In this document: piece after piece, positions 33,608 through 42,446 of the stretch
Numbering within the stretch: the first letter of the stretch is position 1
Layout of the letters: every line of letters begins with the position of its first letter
Origin: an uncultured beta proteobacterium
Lineage (GTDB): Bacteria; Pseudomonadota; Gammaproteobacteria; Burkholderiales; Burkholderiaceae
Assembly: GCA_903900805.1 (NCBI GenBank)
Contig: CAIUOP010000073.1
Location: forward strand, 1 to 42,825
Reading direction: 5' to 3'
DNA length: 42,825 nt
Notes under the pieces: generated by a model
What the model was told of the DNA's origin: nothing
Database searches by the model: none
The model's input: the letters and a program-made list of their open reading frames with translations, nothing else
Program-made: the position numbers and the translations under genes

Positions 33608-33910
33608 ATGATTTTGGAACATTGCGACATAGAAATTGACCCAGCCAAGCAGACAGACTTTGAAGAGGCTATTTTGCGGGGAGTTGAGACCGTGATCTCA
33701 AAGTCAAAGGGCTTCAAGGGCTACAAGGTAAACCATAGTATGGAAACTCCATCCCGCTATTTATTGCTTATTTACTGGGACACCTTAGAGAGTCATACAG
33801 TCGATTTTCGGGGGTCTGCATCCTTTGCAGATTGGCGTGCCATTGTTGGACCTTTTTTCGCAAAGCCACCTCACGTAGAGCATATGACTTTGGTTGGCAA
33901 ATCAACTTAA
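33608..33910 (+). CDS. Antibiotic biosynthesis monooxygenase (ABM) domain protein
   Basis: A 100-residue single-domain protein. It begins MILEHCDIEIDPAKQTDFEE, continues with KGFKGYKVNHSMETPSRYLL and LIYWDTLESHTVDFRGS, and ends with a conserved PFFAKPPHVEHM. These fit the dimeric alpha-beta barrel (ABM/YgiN-like) fold. Members include quinol monooxygenases and haem-degrading enzymes as well as proteins of unknown role, so no reaction is assigned. The ribosome site AAGGAAA is good. It stands alone between divergent and convergent neighbours. Confidence 0.8.
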   Translation: MILEHCDIEIDPAKQTDFEEAILRGVETVISKSKGFKGYKVNHSMETPSRYLLLIYWDTLESHTVDFRGSASFADWRAIVGPFFAKPPHVEHMTLVGKST

Positions 33911-33937
33911 ATTACTTAGCCCACTTTAAGTTTTTTT
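33904..33937 (+). terminator. Terminator-like hairpin after the ABM gene
   Basis: AACTTAAA (33904-33911) pairs with TTTAAGTT (33925-33932) around a 13-base loop and runs into seven T (33931-33937). It contains the ABM stop codon (33908-33910) and spans the stop of the convergent trhO (33916-33918). The stem is AT-rich, the T tract good. Confidence 0.5.
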
Positions 33938-34686
33938 CTGATGGATTGCTCGACTGGGATGGAATTCAGGGTGGGCTCAAGCGCTTCGCGCTCATCAAAG
34001 ACAAAGCAAGTGCCGTTATAATGTGCGGAGCCAACTTCTTCAAAATATTTAAGAATGCCACCCTCGAGTTGGTAGCTATGTTGCATACCAATCTCACGCA
34101 TATAGAGCCCTGATTTTTCACAACGAATTCCACCAGTACAAAAACTCACTAGCGTTTTATCCGCAAGTGCTTCTTGATGCTTGGCAATCGCCTTGGGAAA
34201 CTCGGTGAACTTTTCAATATTGAAGTGCAGAGCATTTTCAAAGGTGCCGTATTCAACCTCAAACGCATTGCGAGTATCTACCATGACCACAGGGCGACCT
34301 AAGTCATCGGTGCCACGATCAAGCCACTCTAATAGTTTCTTAGGTTTAATAAAATTTGCACGGCCTTCTTCAGGACGAATCGCAGGGTGATTCATGCGGA
34401 TGATTTCATTTTTAATTTTGATCAACATCTTCTTAAATGGTTGATCTTCTGACCAGCTTTCTTTTGCTTCGAGTGGTGTAAAGCGTGGGTCTGTACGCAG
34501 CCAATCAAGAAAGCCGCGCAGCTCCATTTCTTTACCGGCGAGAAACAGATTAATGCCTTCGCCAGTGAGCAAAATAGTACCTTTAAGCCCTCGGCTATTG
34601 CATTCATTCAACATTTTGGTACGCAAGTCTGGTAGACCATCAAGGCTGACGAATAAATATGCGGCAATATTCAGAATCAACTTCAT
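33916..34686 (-). CDS. trhO: TrhO (YceA) rhodanese-type tRNA uridine hydroxylase
   Basis: A 256-residue protein. The N-terminal part (ILNIAAYLFVSLDGLPDLR, LKGTILLTGEGINLFLAG) is specific to the YceA/TrhO family. A rhodanese domain follows with DTRNAFEVEYGTFENALHF and the catalytic loop VSFCTGGIRCEKSG. TrhO hydroxylates U34 of certain tRNAs in an oxygen-dependent step towards 5-methoxyuridine or cmo5U. The ATG at 34686 is used; an upstream TTG at 34701 adds only five residues. An AG-rich stretch serves as ribosome site. Confidence 0.93.
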   Translation of the reverse strand: MKLILNIAAYLFVSLDGLPDLRTKMLNECNSRGLKGTILLTGEGINLFLAGKEMELRGFLDWLRTDPRFTPLEAKESWSEDQPFKKMLIKIKNEIIRMNHPAIRPEEGRANFIKPKKLLEWLDRGTDDLGRPVVMVDTRNAFEVEYGTFENALHFNIEKFTEFPKAIAKHQEALADKTLVSFCTGGIRCEKSGLYMREIGMQHSYQLEGGILKYFEEVGSAHYNGTCFVFDEREALEPTLNSIPVEQSIRKKLKVG

Positions 34687-34774
34687 TTTCTCTCTCTTCA
34701 AGCTACCCCTGCATTATCGAGCAAATAGGTCTTGGGGGTGGTAATCTTGAGGTCTTATTCAAAGGAGACAACCC

Positions 34775-35776
34775 ATGCTGTATTTAGCTAACATGGCCAA
34801 AAGAGCCCTATTTGCATCCCTAATCACCTTGGGGTTGGGTGGTTTGGCAATTGCCCAAACTACTGGGGTAGGAACTTGGCCTACCCAAAAACCGATTCGT
34901 TTGATTGCGGTATTTCCACCCGGTGGATCAGTGGATCAAGTGGCCCGCGTTTTCGCCCCTGTTTTACAAGCGGAATTAAAGCAAAACGTGATTGTTGAAA
35001 ATATTGGGGGTGCATCTGGTGTGATTGGCACTTCTGCAATGACGCGAGCTGATGCCGATGGTTATACCTTTGCAGTGGTCTTTGATACCCATGGCGTTAA
35101 TCCATCCCTCAAAGATAAGCTTCCCTATGACACGATTAAAGATATTGCACCTGTCATTTTGGTAGGCACTTCTCCAATGGTGTTGGTAGCAAGTAAGAAC
35201 TCAGGTATCACCAGTTTCAAACAGCTTGCAGAAATGTCTAAAGCAGGCAAGCAATTTAGTTATGGCTCCATTGGTGTTGGTAGCTTAGGCCACTTAGCCA
35301 TGGCTCGCCTTGCTAAGCAGGCGGGATTTGATTGGAACCACATTCCATACCGTGGCGGTGGCCCCTTAATGCAAGACGCCCTTGGCGGCCAGGTGCAGTT
35401 AGCGATTGGCTCAGAATTTTTAGTGAAGCCTCATATTGAGAGTGGTAGCGTAATCCCTTTAGTCATTACTACTGCCAAAAGAGTTCCAGGCTTACCGAAT
35501 GTGCCAACAGTTGCTGAAAGTGGCTTTCCTGGATTTAGCGCTCCAGCTTGGTGGGCGGTCTTAGCCCCAGGTAAAACTCCACCAGCAATTGTGGATGCGA
35601 TGAATACGGCTTTGAATAAGGCTTTGAAAAATCCAGTAGTTGCCGAGAAATTTAAATCTCAAGGAATTGAAATTGTTGGTGGCTCCCCTGAGACTGCACG
35701 TGATTTCATTGGTAAACAAATTGGTATTTGGGGCAAGTTTGTGATTGAGAACAATATTAAAGAAACTAGCCAATAG
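34775..35776 (+). CDS. Bug-family (TctC) substrate-binding protein
   Basis: A 333-residue exported receptor. The signal peptide ends near AIAQ (about residue 28). The mature part shows WPTQKPIRLIAVFPPGGSVDQVAR, NVIVENIGGASGVIGTSAM, GYTFAVVFDTHGVNPSL and IPYRGGGPLMQDALGGQVQ. The ribosome site AAGGAG is strong. It is followed after nine bases by a CMD-family gene and then a methyltransferase gene. It is the third orphan Bug protein of the window, with no TctA/TctB in reach. Confidence 0.93.
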   Translation: MLYLANMAKRALFASLITLGLGGLAIAQTTGVGTWPTQKPIRLIAVFPPGGSVDQVARVFAPVLQAELKQNVIVENIGGASGVIGTSAMTRADADGYTFAVVFDTHGVNPSLKDKLPYDTIKDIAPVILVGTSPMVLVASKNSGITSFKQLAEMSKAGKQFSYGSIGVGSLGHLAMARLAKQAGFDWNHIPYRGGGPLMQDALGGQVQLAIGSEFLVKPHIESGSVIPLVITTAKRVPGLPNVPTVAESGFPGFSAPAWWAVLAPGKTPPAIVDAMNTALNKALKNPVVAEKFKSQGIEIVGGSPETARDFIGKQIGIWGKFVIENNIKETSQ

Positions 35777-35785
35777 AAAGCGTCC

Positions 35786-36337
35786 ATGTCCGAACGTTTA
35801 ATTCCCTATCAACCAATGGATTTAGCAGAGCCAGCTGAGCTGGTCGCAGCAATTCGTAAAAGACGCGGTGGCCAGTTTATTAACTTAGATCGCATGCTTT
35901 TGCATAGCGTACCGATCGCTGAGGGCTGGAATCATTTCATCGGTGAAATCCGTAATAATCTTTCTTTAGATCCGAAGTTGCGTGAACTGGCAATGTGTGG
36001 GGTAGCGGTACTCAATGGGGCTGAGTATGAATTTTTTCACCATGCACCACCATTTAAGAAGGCTGGTGGTACTGAAGAGCAAGTGCAAGGATTGCGTCTA
36101 ATTGGTCGAGCAAGCTTTCCTAGAGATCTTTTTACTCAAACGGAAAATGATGCTGCTGATTTAACATTGCAGATGACTCGCAATATCAAAGTGGATTCTG
36201 AATTAATGAAGCGCCTGCAAAAAGAATTAGGGAGTACTGATGCAGTGGAGTTAGTGACAGTAATTGCCGCTTACAACATGGTGTCTCGTTTCTTGATTGC
36301 TCTGGATGTTAATCCAGAAGATCATCCTCCGGCTTGA
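35786..36337 (+). CDS. Carboxymuconolactone decarboxylase (CMD) family protein without CxxC
   Basis: A 183-residue helical protein of the CMD/AhpD-like family. The core reads LDPKLRELAMCGVAVLNGAEYEFFHHAPPFKKAGGTEEQV. The CxxC redox pair of AhpD-type peroxidase members is absent; Glu and His residues sit at the place of the active helix (GAEYEFFHH), as in decarboxylase-like members. It lies between a Bug receptor gene and a methyltransferase gene and may act on an organic acid bound by that receptor, which is inference from position. Confidence 0.82.
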   Translation: MSERLIPYQPMDLAEPAELVAAIRKRRGGQFINLDRMLLHSVPIAEGWNHFIGEIRNNLSLDPKLRELAMCGVAVLNGAEYEFFHHAPPFKKAGGTEEQVQGLRLIGRASFPRDLFTQTENDAADLTLQMTRNIKVDSELMKRLQKELGSTDAVELVTVIAAYNMVSRFLIALDVNPEDHPPA

Positions 36338-36344
36338 TGAGCTG

Positions 36345-37499
36345 ATGATTCATTGGAGCGAAGGCGAGTACTCCTATTCTGCAAAGTGGCATTCAGAAAA
36401 TGGTATTGCGCCACATAAAAAAATCCAAATTGCTGATGACACCTTAACTGCTGATATTGCTTATCGCTTAGCTTGCGCAGGAACAGCAATGCTTTATAAA
36501 GGTGATTTTCAGAATGCTAGGCAGCTTTTGCAGGCCTTAGTGAGAAGGGTTGATAAGCCCTCTAAGAAATCAAACAGAGTTGATAGGCTTGCAAAAGAGA
36601 AAACAAAAAGTCCCTTAGATACCTTTAACCTATATCGCTTGGCGCAATCACAGCGGGCGCGCATTCTAGGCATGCTGCTCATTCCAGTGAATGCAGACCA
36701 TAGCATTACCTTAAGGCGCGCACCCGATGTTGTTCAAGCTTGCTTGGAGTCTTATGGAGAGCAGACTGAGCCTTACGTCATCTCCTTAAGGGAGTTGCTT
36801 GGCGTGATTAGTGCGCATGAGTGGCGTAAGAAGGGTGTGCCAGTTTTGGCAAGAGATGATGAAGAAATTCGGATTTACCCTCACTATGGCGTGTTCTCGC
36901 CCGTTCGCGGGGAATACATCGAACTGGTCCTCAAGGCGCCATTACCGAGCGCACTACGGGAGAATTCTATCGCCTTTGATATTGGGACGGGTACTGGTGT
37001 CTTATCAGTTGTCCTGGCAATGCGAGATATACAAAAGATTATTGCAACTGATCAAGATGCCCGGGCGATTGCCTGCGCACAAGATAATATTGAACGCTTA
37101 GGACTGCAATCCCGAATTGAAATATTGAAGACCAATCTATTCCCTCCGGAAAAGGCGGCTCTCATTGTTTGTAATCCACCTTGGTTACCTGCAAGACCAA
37201 GCTCTTCTCTGGAGCATGCGGTATATGACCTTGAAAGTCAGATGCTTAAAGGCTTTCTGAGTAAGTTGAAGGATCATTTATTACCCGGTGGTGAGGGTTG
37301 GCTCATTCTCTCTGATCTAGCAGAGCATTTGGGATTACGCTCCAGAGCAGAGTTATTAAGTTTGATTGAAGATGCAGGGCTAAAGGTATTGGGACGTTTA
37401 GATACTAAGCCTGTTCATCAGAAAGCATTTAATCAAGAAGATCCTCTATATTTAGCTCGCTCCGCTGAGATTACCTCCTTGTGGCGTCTAGCAGTTTAA
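36345..37499 (+). CDS. Class I SAM-dependent methyltransferase (methyltransferase small/HemK-like domain)
   Basis: A 384-residue protein. The first ~200 residues form an N-terminal domain of no recognised family, basic in the middle (RRVDKPSKKSNRVDRLAKEK). The methyltransferase domain begins near 207 with motif I FDIGTGTGVLSVVLAM. It contains IIATDQDARAIACAQDNIERL and motif IV VCNPPWLPAR near 275, the NPP(Y/W) form seen in enzymes that methylate nitrogen of Gln, guanine or adenine. The ATG at 36345 starts seven bases after the CMD stop. An rRNA or protein substrate is possible; it is not typical PrmA, PrmB or PrmC. Confidence 0.82.
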   Translation: MIHWSEGEYSYSAKWHSENGIAPHKKIQIADDTLTADIAYRLACAGTAMLYKGDFQNARQLLQALVRRVDKPSKKSNRVDRLAKEKTKSPLDTFNLYRLAQSQRARILGMLLIPVNADHSITLRRAPDVVQACLESYGEQTEPYVISLRELLGVISAHEWRKKGVPVLARDDEEIRIYPHYGVFSPVRGEYIELVLKAPLPSALRENSIAFDIGTGTGVLSVVLAMRDIQKIIATDQDARAIACAQDNIERLGLQSRIEILKTNLFPPEKAALIVCNPPWLPARPSSSLEHAVYDLESQMLKGFLSKLKDHLLPGGEGWLILSDLAEHLGLRSRAELLSLIEDAGLKVLGRLDTKPVHQKAFNQEDPLYLARSAEITSLWRLAV

Positions 37500-37532
37500 A
37501 AATACTGTGTAATGAAAGCGAGATTGGATATT

Positions 37533-37561
37533 TTGAAGGTGCTTGCTAGTGATAATATTAT
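37533..37561 (+). promoter_or_regulatory. Predicted sigma-70 promoter of the TPR-methyltransferase gene
   Basis: TTGAAG (37533-37538) and TATTAT (37556-37561) are separated by 17 bases. The start site would be near 37568, leaving an 18-base leader. The following gene has no Shine-Dalgarno, so expression may be weak or near-leaderless. Confidence 0.4.
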
Positions 37562-37585
37562 TTACTTAAAAAATATTGATTTTTA

Positions 37586-40015
37586 ATGAATACGCAATCT
37601 CCATCTCAGTCTGATTTAACGGTTCTGTTAGAGCACTATCAAAACGCGCGCTATGAGAATGCTTATAGCCTAGCAATTGCTTTAACTGAACAGTATCCAA
37701 ATCATCCATTGGCTTGGAAGATTTTAGGTGCAGTACTGATGACAGCAGGGAATATTCAAGGAGCATTATTTGCTAATGAAACGGCTAGCAGATTAGACCC
37801 CCAAGATGCGATAGCACTTTATAACTTAAGTAATACTCTGAAAGCACTTGGGAGGTTAGATGCCGCTGAGCTTGGCTACAAAAATTCCATCCTTCTCAAA
37901 CCAGATTTTGCTGAAGCCTATCTGAATTTAGGAGTTCTCCTACAAGAGTCAGGAAGACTTGAAGATGCTGAAGCTAGCTATAAAAAAGCGATAGCTGCTA
38001 ATTCATCTTATGCTCAACTCCATAATAATTTAGGTAACGTACTTCGAGAGTTGGGTCGATTTAAGGATGCAGAGGCCTGCTATAAAAACGCCATTGCACT
38101 AAGTCCAGAATATGTCGAGGCTCATAGTAATTTAGGAATTGCTCTACAAGGATTGAAAAGATTACATGATGCAGAGGCTTGCTACAAAAAAGCAATTGCA
38201 CTAAAGCCAGATTTTGCCCAGGCTCACTATAATCTTGGCGTTGTTCTACAAGAATCGTCCAGGTTGAGTGAGGCTAAAGATAGTTATAGCAGCGCAATTG
38301 CTCTTAGAAAAAACTATTATGAGGCCCGCTATAACCAAGGCCTGGTTCTTTTGGCTTTAGGCGACGTAACAGCTGCTCTACAAGAGGCTGTTGATTTAAT
38401 AGAACTAAAGCCTACTATTGATGCGAAAGGTCTCTTTGTTGAGGCTCTTAAAAATATCAGCGTTACATCTTGGGATTTGTCTTTAGCAAACATGGTTGCT
38501 ACCGCGCTGCTAGAGCCTTGGGGTAGACCTGCTGACATAGGGCCTTTTGCGTGTCAACTACTGAAGTCAGATCCAGAGATTCAAAAAGCGCTGCATGACT
38601 TAGCAAGTAATGCACCTCGAGACACTGATGGAAATGGTCCGGAATATCCTTTCCCTGGGAATGATTTTGCATCCCTGCCCCTACTCAACGCAATAATGAC
38701 CTCTGGTCCAATTGCTGATGGAGAGCTGGAGAAATATTTTACTGGTTTACGTTACCAATTGTTAAATATTGCCAATGCCAATTTGACTAACCAAACTAAT
38801 AGCGGTGAGAGCAAGTCTTTTTATTGTGCCCTTGCTCAGCAATGCTTCATTAATGAATATGTTTATTATCAAACCCCGCAGGAGATCGATTTATCGCTCA
38901 CTCTTCGGGATCGCCTTCTTAAGGCGCTTGAAGATCATAGTGAGGTTCCAGTCAGTCTACTTCTTGCCGTTGCTTGTTACTTTCCCTTGTATAAGTATGA
39001 GCATTCTGAGACCTTACTTGGTAAATCATATTCCACTGAAGTGATGGCTGTTTTAAAACAGCAGATTCAAGAGCCCCTTGAAGAAATGCGCTTAAGGCAG
39101 TTGATCCCATCACTAACTGATGTAGATAATCAGGTTTCCTTGGCAGTTCAGGATCAGTATGAGGAAAATCCATACCCCAGATGGGTTCGTTTACCCCATT
39201 TAGCGACTGACAATTTTTTGAATTCCTTTATCGCTAAAAAATACCCTTTGTCAGATTACCGCCCACTAGGAGATGATCAGCATCTTGAAGTTCTAATTGC
39301 CGGTTGTGGCACCGGTCAGCATTCTATCGGCTGTGCTCAACTTACCAAGGGAGCAAAAATACTTGCGGTAGATTTAAGTATTGCAAGTCTTGCGTATGCT
39401 AAGAGAAAAACAATGGAAATGGGCATTAATTCAATAGAGTATGCGCAAGCTGATATTTTGAAATTGCCTTCTATTGGAAGAAAATTTGATCTGATCGAAT
39501 CAGTCGGTGTCTTGCATCATATGGATAAGCCTTTTGAGGGTTGGGAAGCCCTTATTTCAATGCTCAAACCAAACGGATTGATGAGACTTGGCTTTTATAG
39601 TGAGTTAGCCAGGCAGGACATTGTTCAGGTGAGAAGCATGATTAGTCAAAGCGGCATTGAATCTTCTTCGCAAGACATTCGAGACTATCGCCGCGATTTA
39701 CTCGAGTTAAATGACTCTCAAGAGCTTCAATACGCCAGGAAGGGGATTGATTTCTATAGCATGAGCGCATGTCGCGACTTAATTTTTCATGTACAGGAGC
39801 ACCGGATGCAGTTAGACCAAATCGCTCAATTTCTAGATGCCCATCAATTGAAATTCTTGGGCTTTGACATTGAGAGGGGAGTAATCGAGGCCTATAAGCT
39901 TCGCTTTCCAGACGATCTTTCCGCAATAAATTTGAAGAACTGGCATATCTATGAGCAAGAAAATCCTCATACATTTACTACTATGTATCAATTTTTAGTG
40001 CAGAAAAAACTCTAA
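37586..40015 (+). CDS. TPR protein with C-terminal SAM-dependent methyltransferase
   Basis: An 809-residue fusion. Residues ~10-275 form about seven 34-residue tetratricopeptide repeats (e.g. DAEASYKKAIAANSSYAQLH, DAEACYKNAIALSPEYVEAH). Residues ~275-540 are a linker domain of unknown family. A class I methyltransferase domain starts near 565 with motif I VLIAGCGTGQHSIGCAQL, then ILAVDLSIASLAYAKRKTME and FDLIESVGVLHHMDKPFEGW. The order TPR-linker-methyltransferase is seen in uncharacterised bacterial proteins that often accompany TPR glycosyltransferases; here the convergent neighbour is one. A protein or glycan substrate is plausible but unproven. Confidence 0.88.
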   Translation: MNTQSPSQSDLTVLLEHYQNARYENAYSLAIALTEQYPNHPLAWKILGAVLMTAGNIQGALFANETASRLDPQDAIALYNLSNTLKALGRLDAAELGYKNSILLKPDFAEAYLNLGVLLQESGRLEDAEASYKKAIAANSSYAQLHNNLGNVLRELGRFKDAEACYKNAIALSPEYVEAHSNLGIALQGLKRLHDAEACYKKAIALKPDFAQAHYNLGVVLQESSRLSEAKDSYSSAIALRKNYYEARYNQGLVLLALGDVTAALQEAVDLIELKPTIDAKGLFVEALKNISVTSWDLSLANMVATALLEPWGRPADIGPFACQLLKSDPEIQKALHDLASNAPRDTDGNGPEYPFPGNDFASLPLLNAIMTSGPIADGELEKYFTGLRYQLLNIANANLTNQTNSGESKSFYCALAQQCFINEYVYYQTPQEIDLSLTLRDRLLKALEDHSEVPVSLLLAVACYFPLYKYEHSETLLGKSYSTEVMAVLKQQIQEPLEEMRLRQLIPSLTDVDNQVSLAVQDQYEENPYPRWVRLPHLATDNFLNSFIAKKYPLSDYRPLGDDQHLEVLIAGCGTGQHSIGCAQLTKGAKILAVDLSIASLAYAKRKTMEMGINSIEYAQADILKLPSIGRKFDLIESVGVLHHMDKPFEGWEALISMLKPNGLMRLGFYSELARQDIVQVRSMISQSGIESSSQDIRDYRRDLLELNDSQELQYARKGIDFYSMSACRDLIFHVQEHRMQLDQIAQFLDAHQLKFLGFDIERGVIEAYKLRFPDDLSAINLKNWHIYEQENPHTFTTMYQFLVQKKL

Positions 40016-40023
40016 AAGACTAT

Positions 40024-42411
40024 CTACTGAATTGATATATGGTCTGGGGCTAAATCTTCTTGATAGCGTTGATAAATTTTTGTATAAACCGCTTCAATAT
40101 TTTTTGCAAACAAGGCTGTATTAAATAACTGAGTAGAGCTACGATTTTGGGCTAGCTTTTGTTTAATGCTGGCGAGCTTATCAGGGTTTTGAGCTAGTTC
40201 AATAGCCTTATCTTCATAAGCAGACTGTGTTGTTGTGATCAGCTCTGGTAAGTCGATTGCATTTAGAAGGCTGGCAGCTACGCGACTTGCAAAAGATTTT
40301 CCTATCAAAGTCAGCACTGGTAATCCAGCCCATAGAGCATCGCTAGCAGTTGTGCCAGCATTGTATGGGGTGGTATCTAAAAATAAATCACAGGCTTGGT
40401 AGCGAGCAAGATATTCATCTGCTGGTAGGTGCTTACCAAAGATAATTCTTTGACTTTCAATGCCCCTTGCTTCAGCTTCCTTCATCAGATTTTTCTGAGC
40501 CCATTCATTTTCAGCATATAAGAAAAGGACGCTTCCTTCAGTTGCCTTTAAGATGCGCATCCAACTGTCAAAGGTAGCGGGCAGTATCTTGAAAGTATTA
40601 TTAAAACAGGCAAATACAAAACTATTCTGAGGTATACCTAATTCTGTACGAGTAAAAACTTTATTGGCTATTTTTCTATGGGAATCATTGACTTGATAGC
40701 TTGGCAGATAAGCAATCTTTTCTGAGTAGAGTTGTTTAGAGTTTTCCGGGACAATGATCTTGTCTGCAAAAAGATAATCTATATATTGAGCACCCATTGT
40801 TCCCAAGTATCCAATGTAGCTCATTTGAACTGGAGCGGCACGTAAAGCAAAAATGCCGGTCCGGTTATCCGTCGTGAATCCCCCCAAATCAACAGCAATA
40901 TCGATCTCTAACTCTCTAGCAAGCTTGGCAATTTCAAGGTCTGACATGCTGCTGACATCAATGAATTGATCAAAAGATGAACTCAGACGCACGCGTAGTG
41001 GACTTTTATCATCGAGACCACATGAAAAGGCAATAGTTTCAAATTGATTCTTATCATGCAACTCAAATAGTTCTGCAGTCAACATGGAGACTGGATGATG
41101 CCGAAAGTCTGCTGAAAAATAGCCAATGCGAATTTTTTCATGCTTAGGAATCTTTGGGATTACTCCTAAAGTGAGATCAGTTGGATGTAATGCCTGGGTA
41201 TAAATTTCAGCACATTTTTTATGTAACATCCCATCATCAACTAAGGCTAGCAATTGAAAGGGGTGTGCATTTTTTTTATTTGACTGTAGCTTGCTCTGAA
41301 GTTTTTCTATGCTCTCAAGTAAGTTATCCCAGGAGCACATTTTCATTTTTAGGTGAACTACGGTTCCGAGCCCCCAGTTAACTTCAGGATTGAGATTGAG
41401 TGCCTTCTCATAATTAGTTACAGCCGCTTCATACTGTTTGAGATACTCCAGGGCATTGCCTTTATTGGACCAAGCCTCAGCTAAATTAGGATTGAGATTG
41501 AGCGCCTTATCATAATGAGTTACAGCCTCTTCATAGCGCTTGAGCTCCAGTAAAGCGCTACCTTTATTGGCCCAAGCTTCAGTAAAAGTAGGCTTCAGAT
41601 TGAGCGCCTTGTCAAAGCAGTAGATAGCTGCTTCATAGCGCTTGAGCTGCAGTAGGGTATTGCCTTGATTAGACCAAGCCTCAACTAACTCGGGATTGAG
41701 ATTGAGCGCCTTGTCTAAGCAGTCGAGTGCCGCTTCATAGTGCTTGAGTTCATTTAAAGCATTGCCTTTATTAGACAAGACCGCTGCAGAATTAGGTTGA
41801 TGAATTAGTGCTTTATCAAAGCAGTCAATCGCTTCTTCATAGCGCTTAAGCTCATGTAGAGTATTGCCTTTATTGGACCAAGCCTCAGTTAATCCGGGCT
41901 TAAGATTGATTGCTGTATCAAAGCAGTCAATCGCTTCTTCGTAGCGTTTAAGCTCGTGTAGTGCATTGCCCTGATTGGACCAAGCCTCAGCAAAATGAGC
42001 GTTAAGAGTAATCGCTTTTTCGAAGTTAATAAGCGCTTCTTTATGCAGTCCTAATTGAGATAATGTTTTTCCATAATTTAGCCAGGCCTCCGAGTTATTG
42101 GGGGCTAATTCCACTGCTTTTTTGTGATGAGGTATAGATTCTTTAATCTCACCGCAATCCACCATAGCTTTTGCCAGGTTATATTGGATTGATGCATCGT
42201 TTGGGCTAATGCGTGCAGCCTTAGTCAGCAGCTCAGCAGCCTCTTTGAATTTTTCTTGAGATGCTTTAATTAAGCCAAGAATATGCAAGGCAGGCAAATT
42301 CTTAGAATCCGCCTGTAATACTTTTTTGAGTATTGAATCAGCCCTATCAAAATTATTACTTTGAAAAGCTTGAATGGCTTGTTGAAGCATAAAATTTAAT
42401 TGGGGATTCAT
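40024..42411 (-). CDS. TPR-containing O-GlcNAc transferase family protein (SPINDLY/OGT-like)
   Basis: A 795-residue protein. About nine to ten TPRs occupy residues ~1-345, six of them nearly identical (EAWSNKGN..ELKRYEEAIDCFDKAL). The C-terminal glycosyltransferase-41 domain has RIGYFSADFRHHPVSMLTAE, DLGGFTTDNRTGIFALRAAP, VQMSYIGYLGTMGAQYIDY, CFNNTFKILPATFDSW and LDTTPYNAGTTASDALWAGL, the last being the UDP-binding region. The family adds GlcNAc or a related sugar to Ser/Thr of proteins in the cytoplasm; bacterial targets include flagellin and adhesins. It lies downstream of ssrA on the same strand, and its 3' end faces the TPR-methyltransferase gene at a distance of eight bases. Confidence 0.93.
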   Translation of the reverse strand: MNPQLNFMLQQAIQAFQSNNFDRADSILKKVLQADSKNLPALHILGLIKASQEKFKEAAELLTKAARISPNDASIQYNLAKAMVDCGEIKESIPHHKKAVELAPNNSEAWLNYGKTLSQLGLHKEALINFEKAITLNAHFAEAWSNQGNALHELKRYEEAIDCFDTAINLKPGLTEAWSNKGNTLHELKRYEEAIDCFDKALIHQPNSAAVLSNKGNALNELKHYEAALDCLDKALNLNPELVEAWSNQGNTLLQLKRYEAAIYCFDKALNLKPTFTEAWANKGSALLELKRYEEAVTHYDKALNLNPNLAEAWSNKGNALEYLKQYEAAVTNYEKALNLNPEVNWGLGTVVHLKMKMCSWDNLLESIEKLQSKLQSNKKNAHPFQLLALVDDGMLHKKCAEIYTQALHPTDLTLGVIPKIPKHEKIRIGYFSADFRHHPVSMLTAELFELHDKNQFETIAFSCGLDDKSPLRVRLSSSFDQFIDVSSMSDLEIAKLARELEIDIAVDLGGFTTDNRTGIFALRAAPVQMSYIGYLGTMGAQYIDYLFADKIIVPENSKQLYSEKIAYLPSYQVNDSHRKIANKVFTRTELGIPQNSFVFACFNNTFKILPATFDSWMRILKATEGSVLFLYAENEWAQKNLMKEAEARGIESQRIIFGKHLPADEYLARYQACDLFLDTTPYNAGTTASDALWAGLPVLTLIGKSFASRVAASLLNAIDLPELITTTQSAYEDKAIELAQNPDKLASIKQKLAQNRSSTQLFNTALFAKNIEAVYTKIYQRYQEDLAPDHISIQ
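41390..42015 (-). repeat. Tandem 102-base repeats within the OGT gene
   Basis: The TPR units here are similar in DNA as well as in protein. The 12-base string ATTGAGCGCCTT recurs at 41497, 41599 and 41701, exactly 102 bases apart, and GCAGTCAATC recurs at 41821 and 41923, again 102 apart. Each unit equals 34 codons, so gain or loss of units keeps the frame. Confidence 0.9.
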
Positions 42412-42446
42412 AGCTTAATTTTATCTTCTCTACTTTTAGGACTGTG

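Noticed and set aside
37512..37586. A 24-codon frame ending in TAATG at the start of the TPR-methyltransferase gene, looking like a coupled leader peptide
   Set aside because: It has no ribosome site, and a fair promoter (37533-37561) would start transcription inside it.
41390..42015. Regular repeats that could suggest a CRISPR-like or satellite array
   Set aside because: The period is 102 bases, in frame, and encodes TPR helices; there are no unique spacers of CRISPR size and no cas genes.
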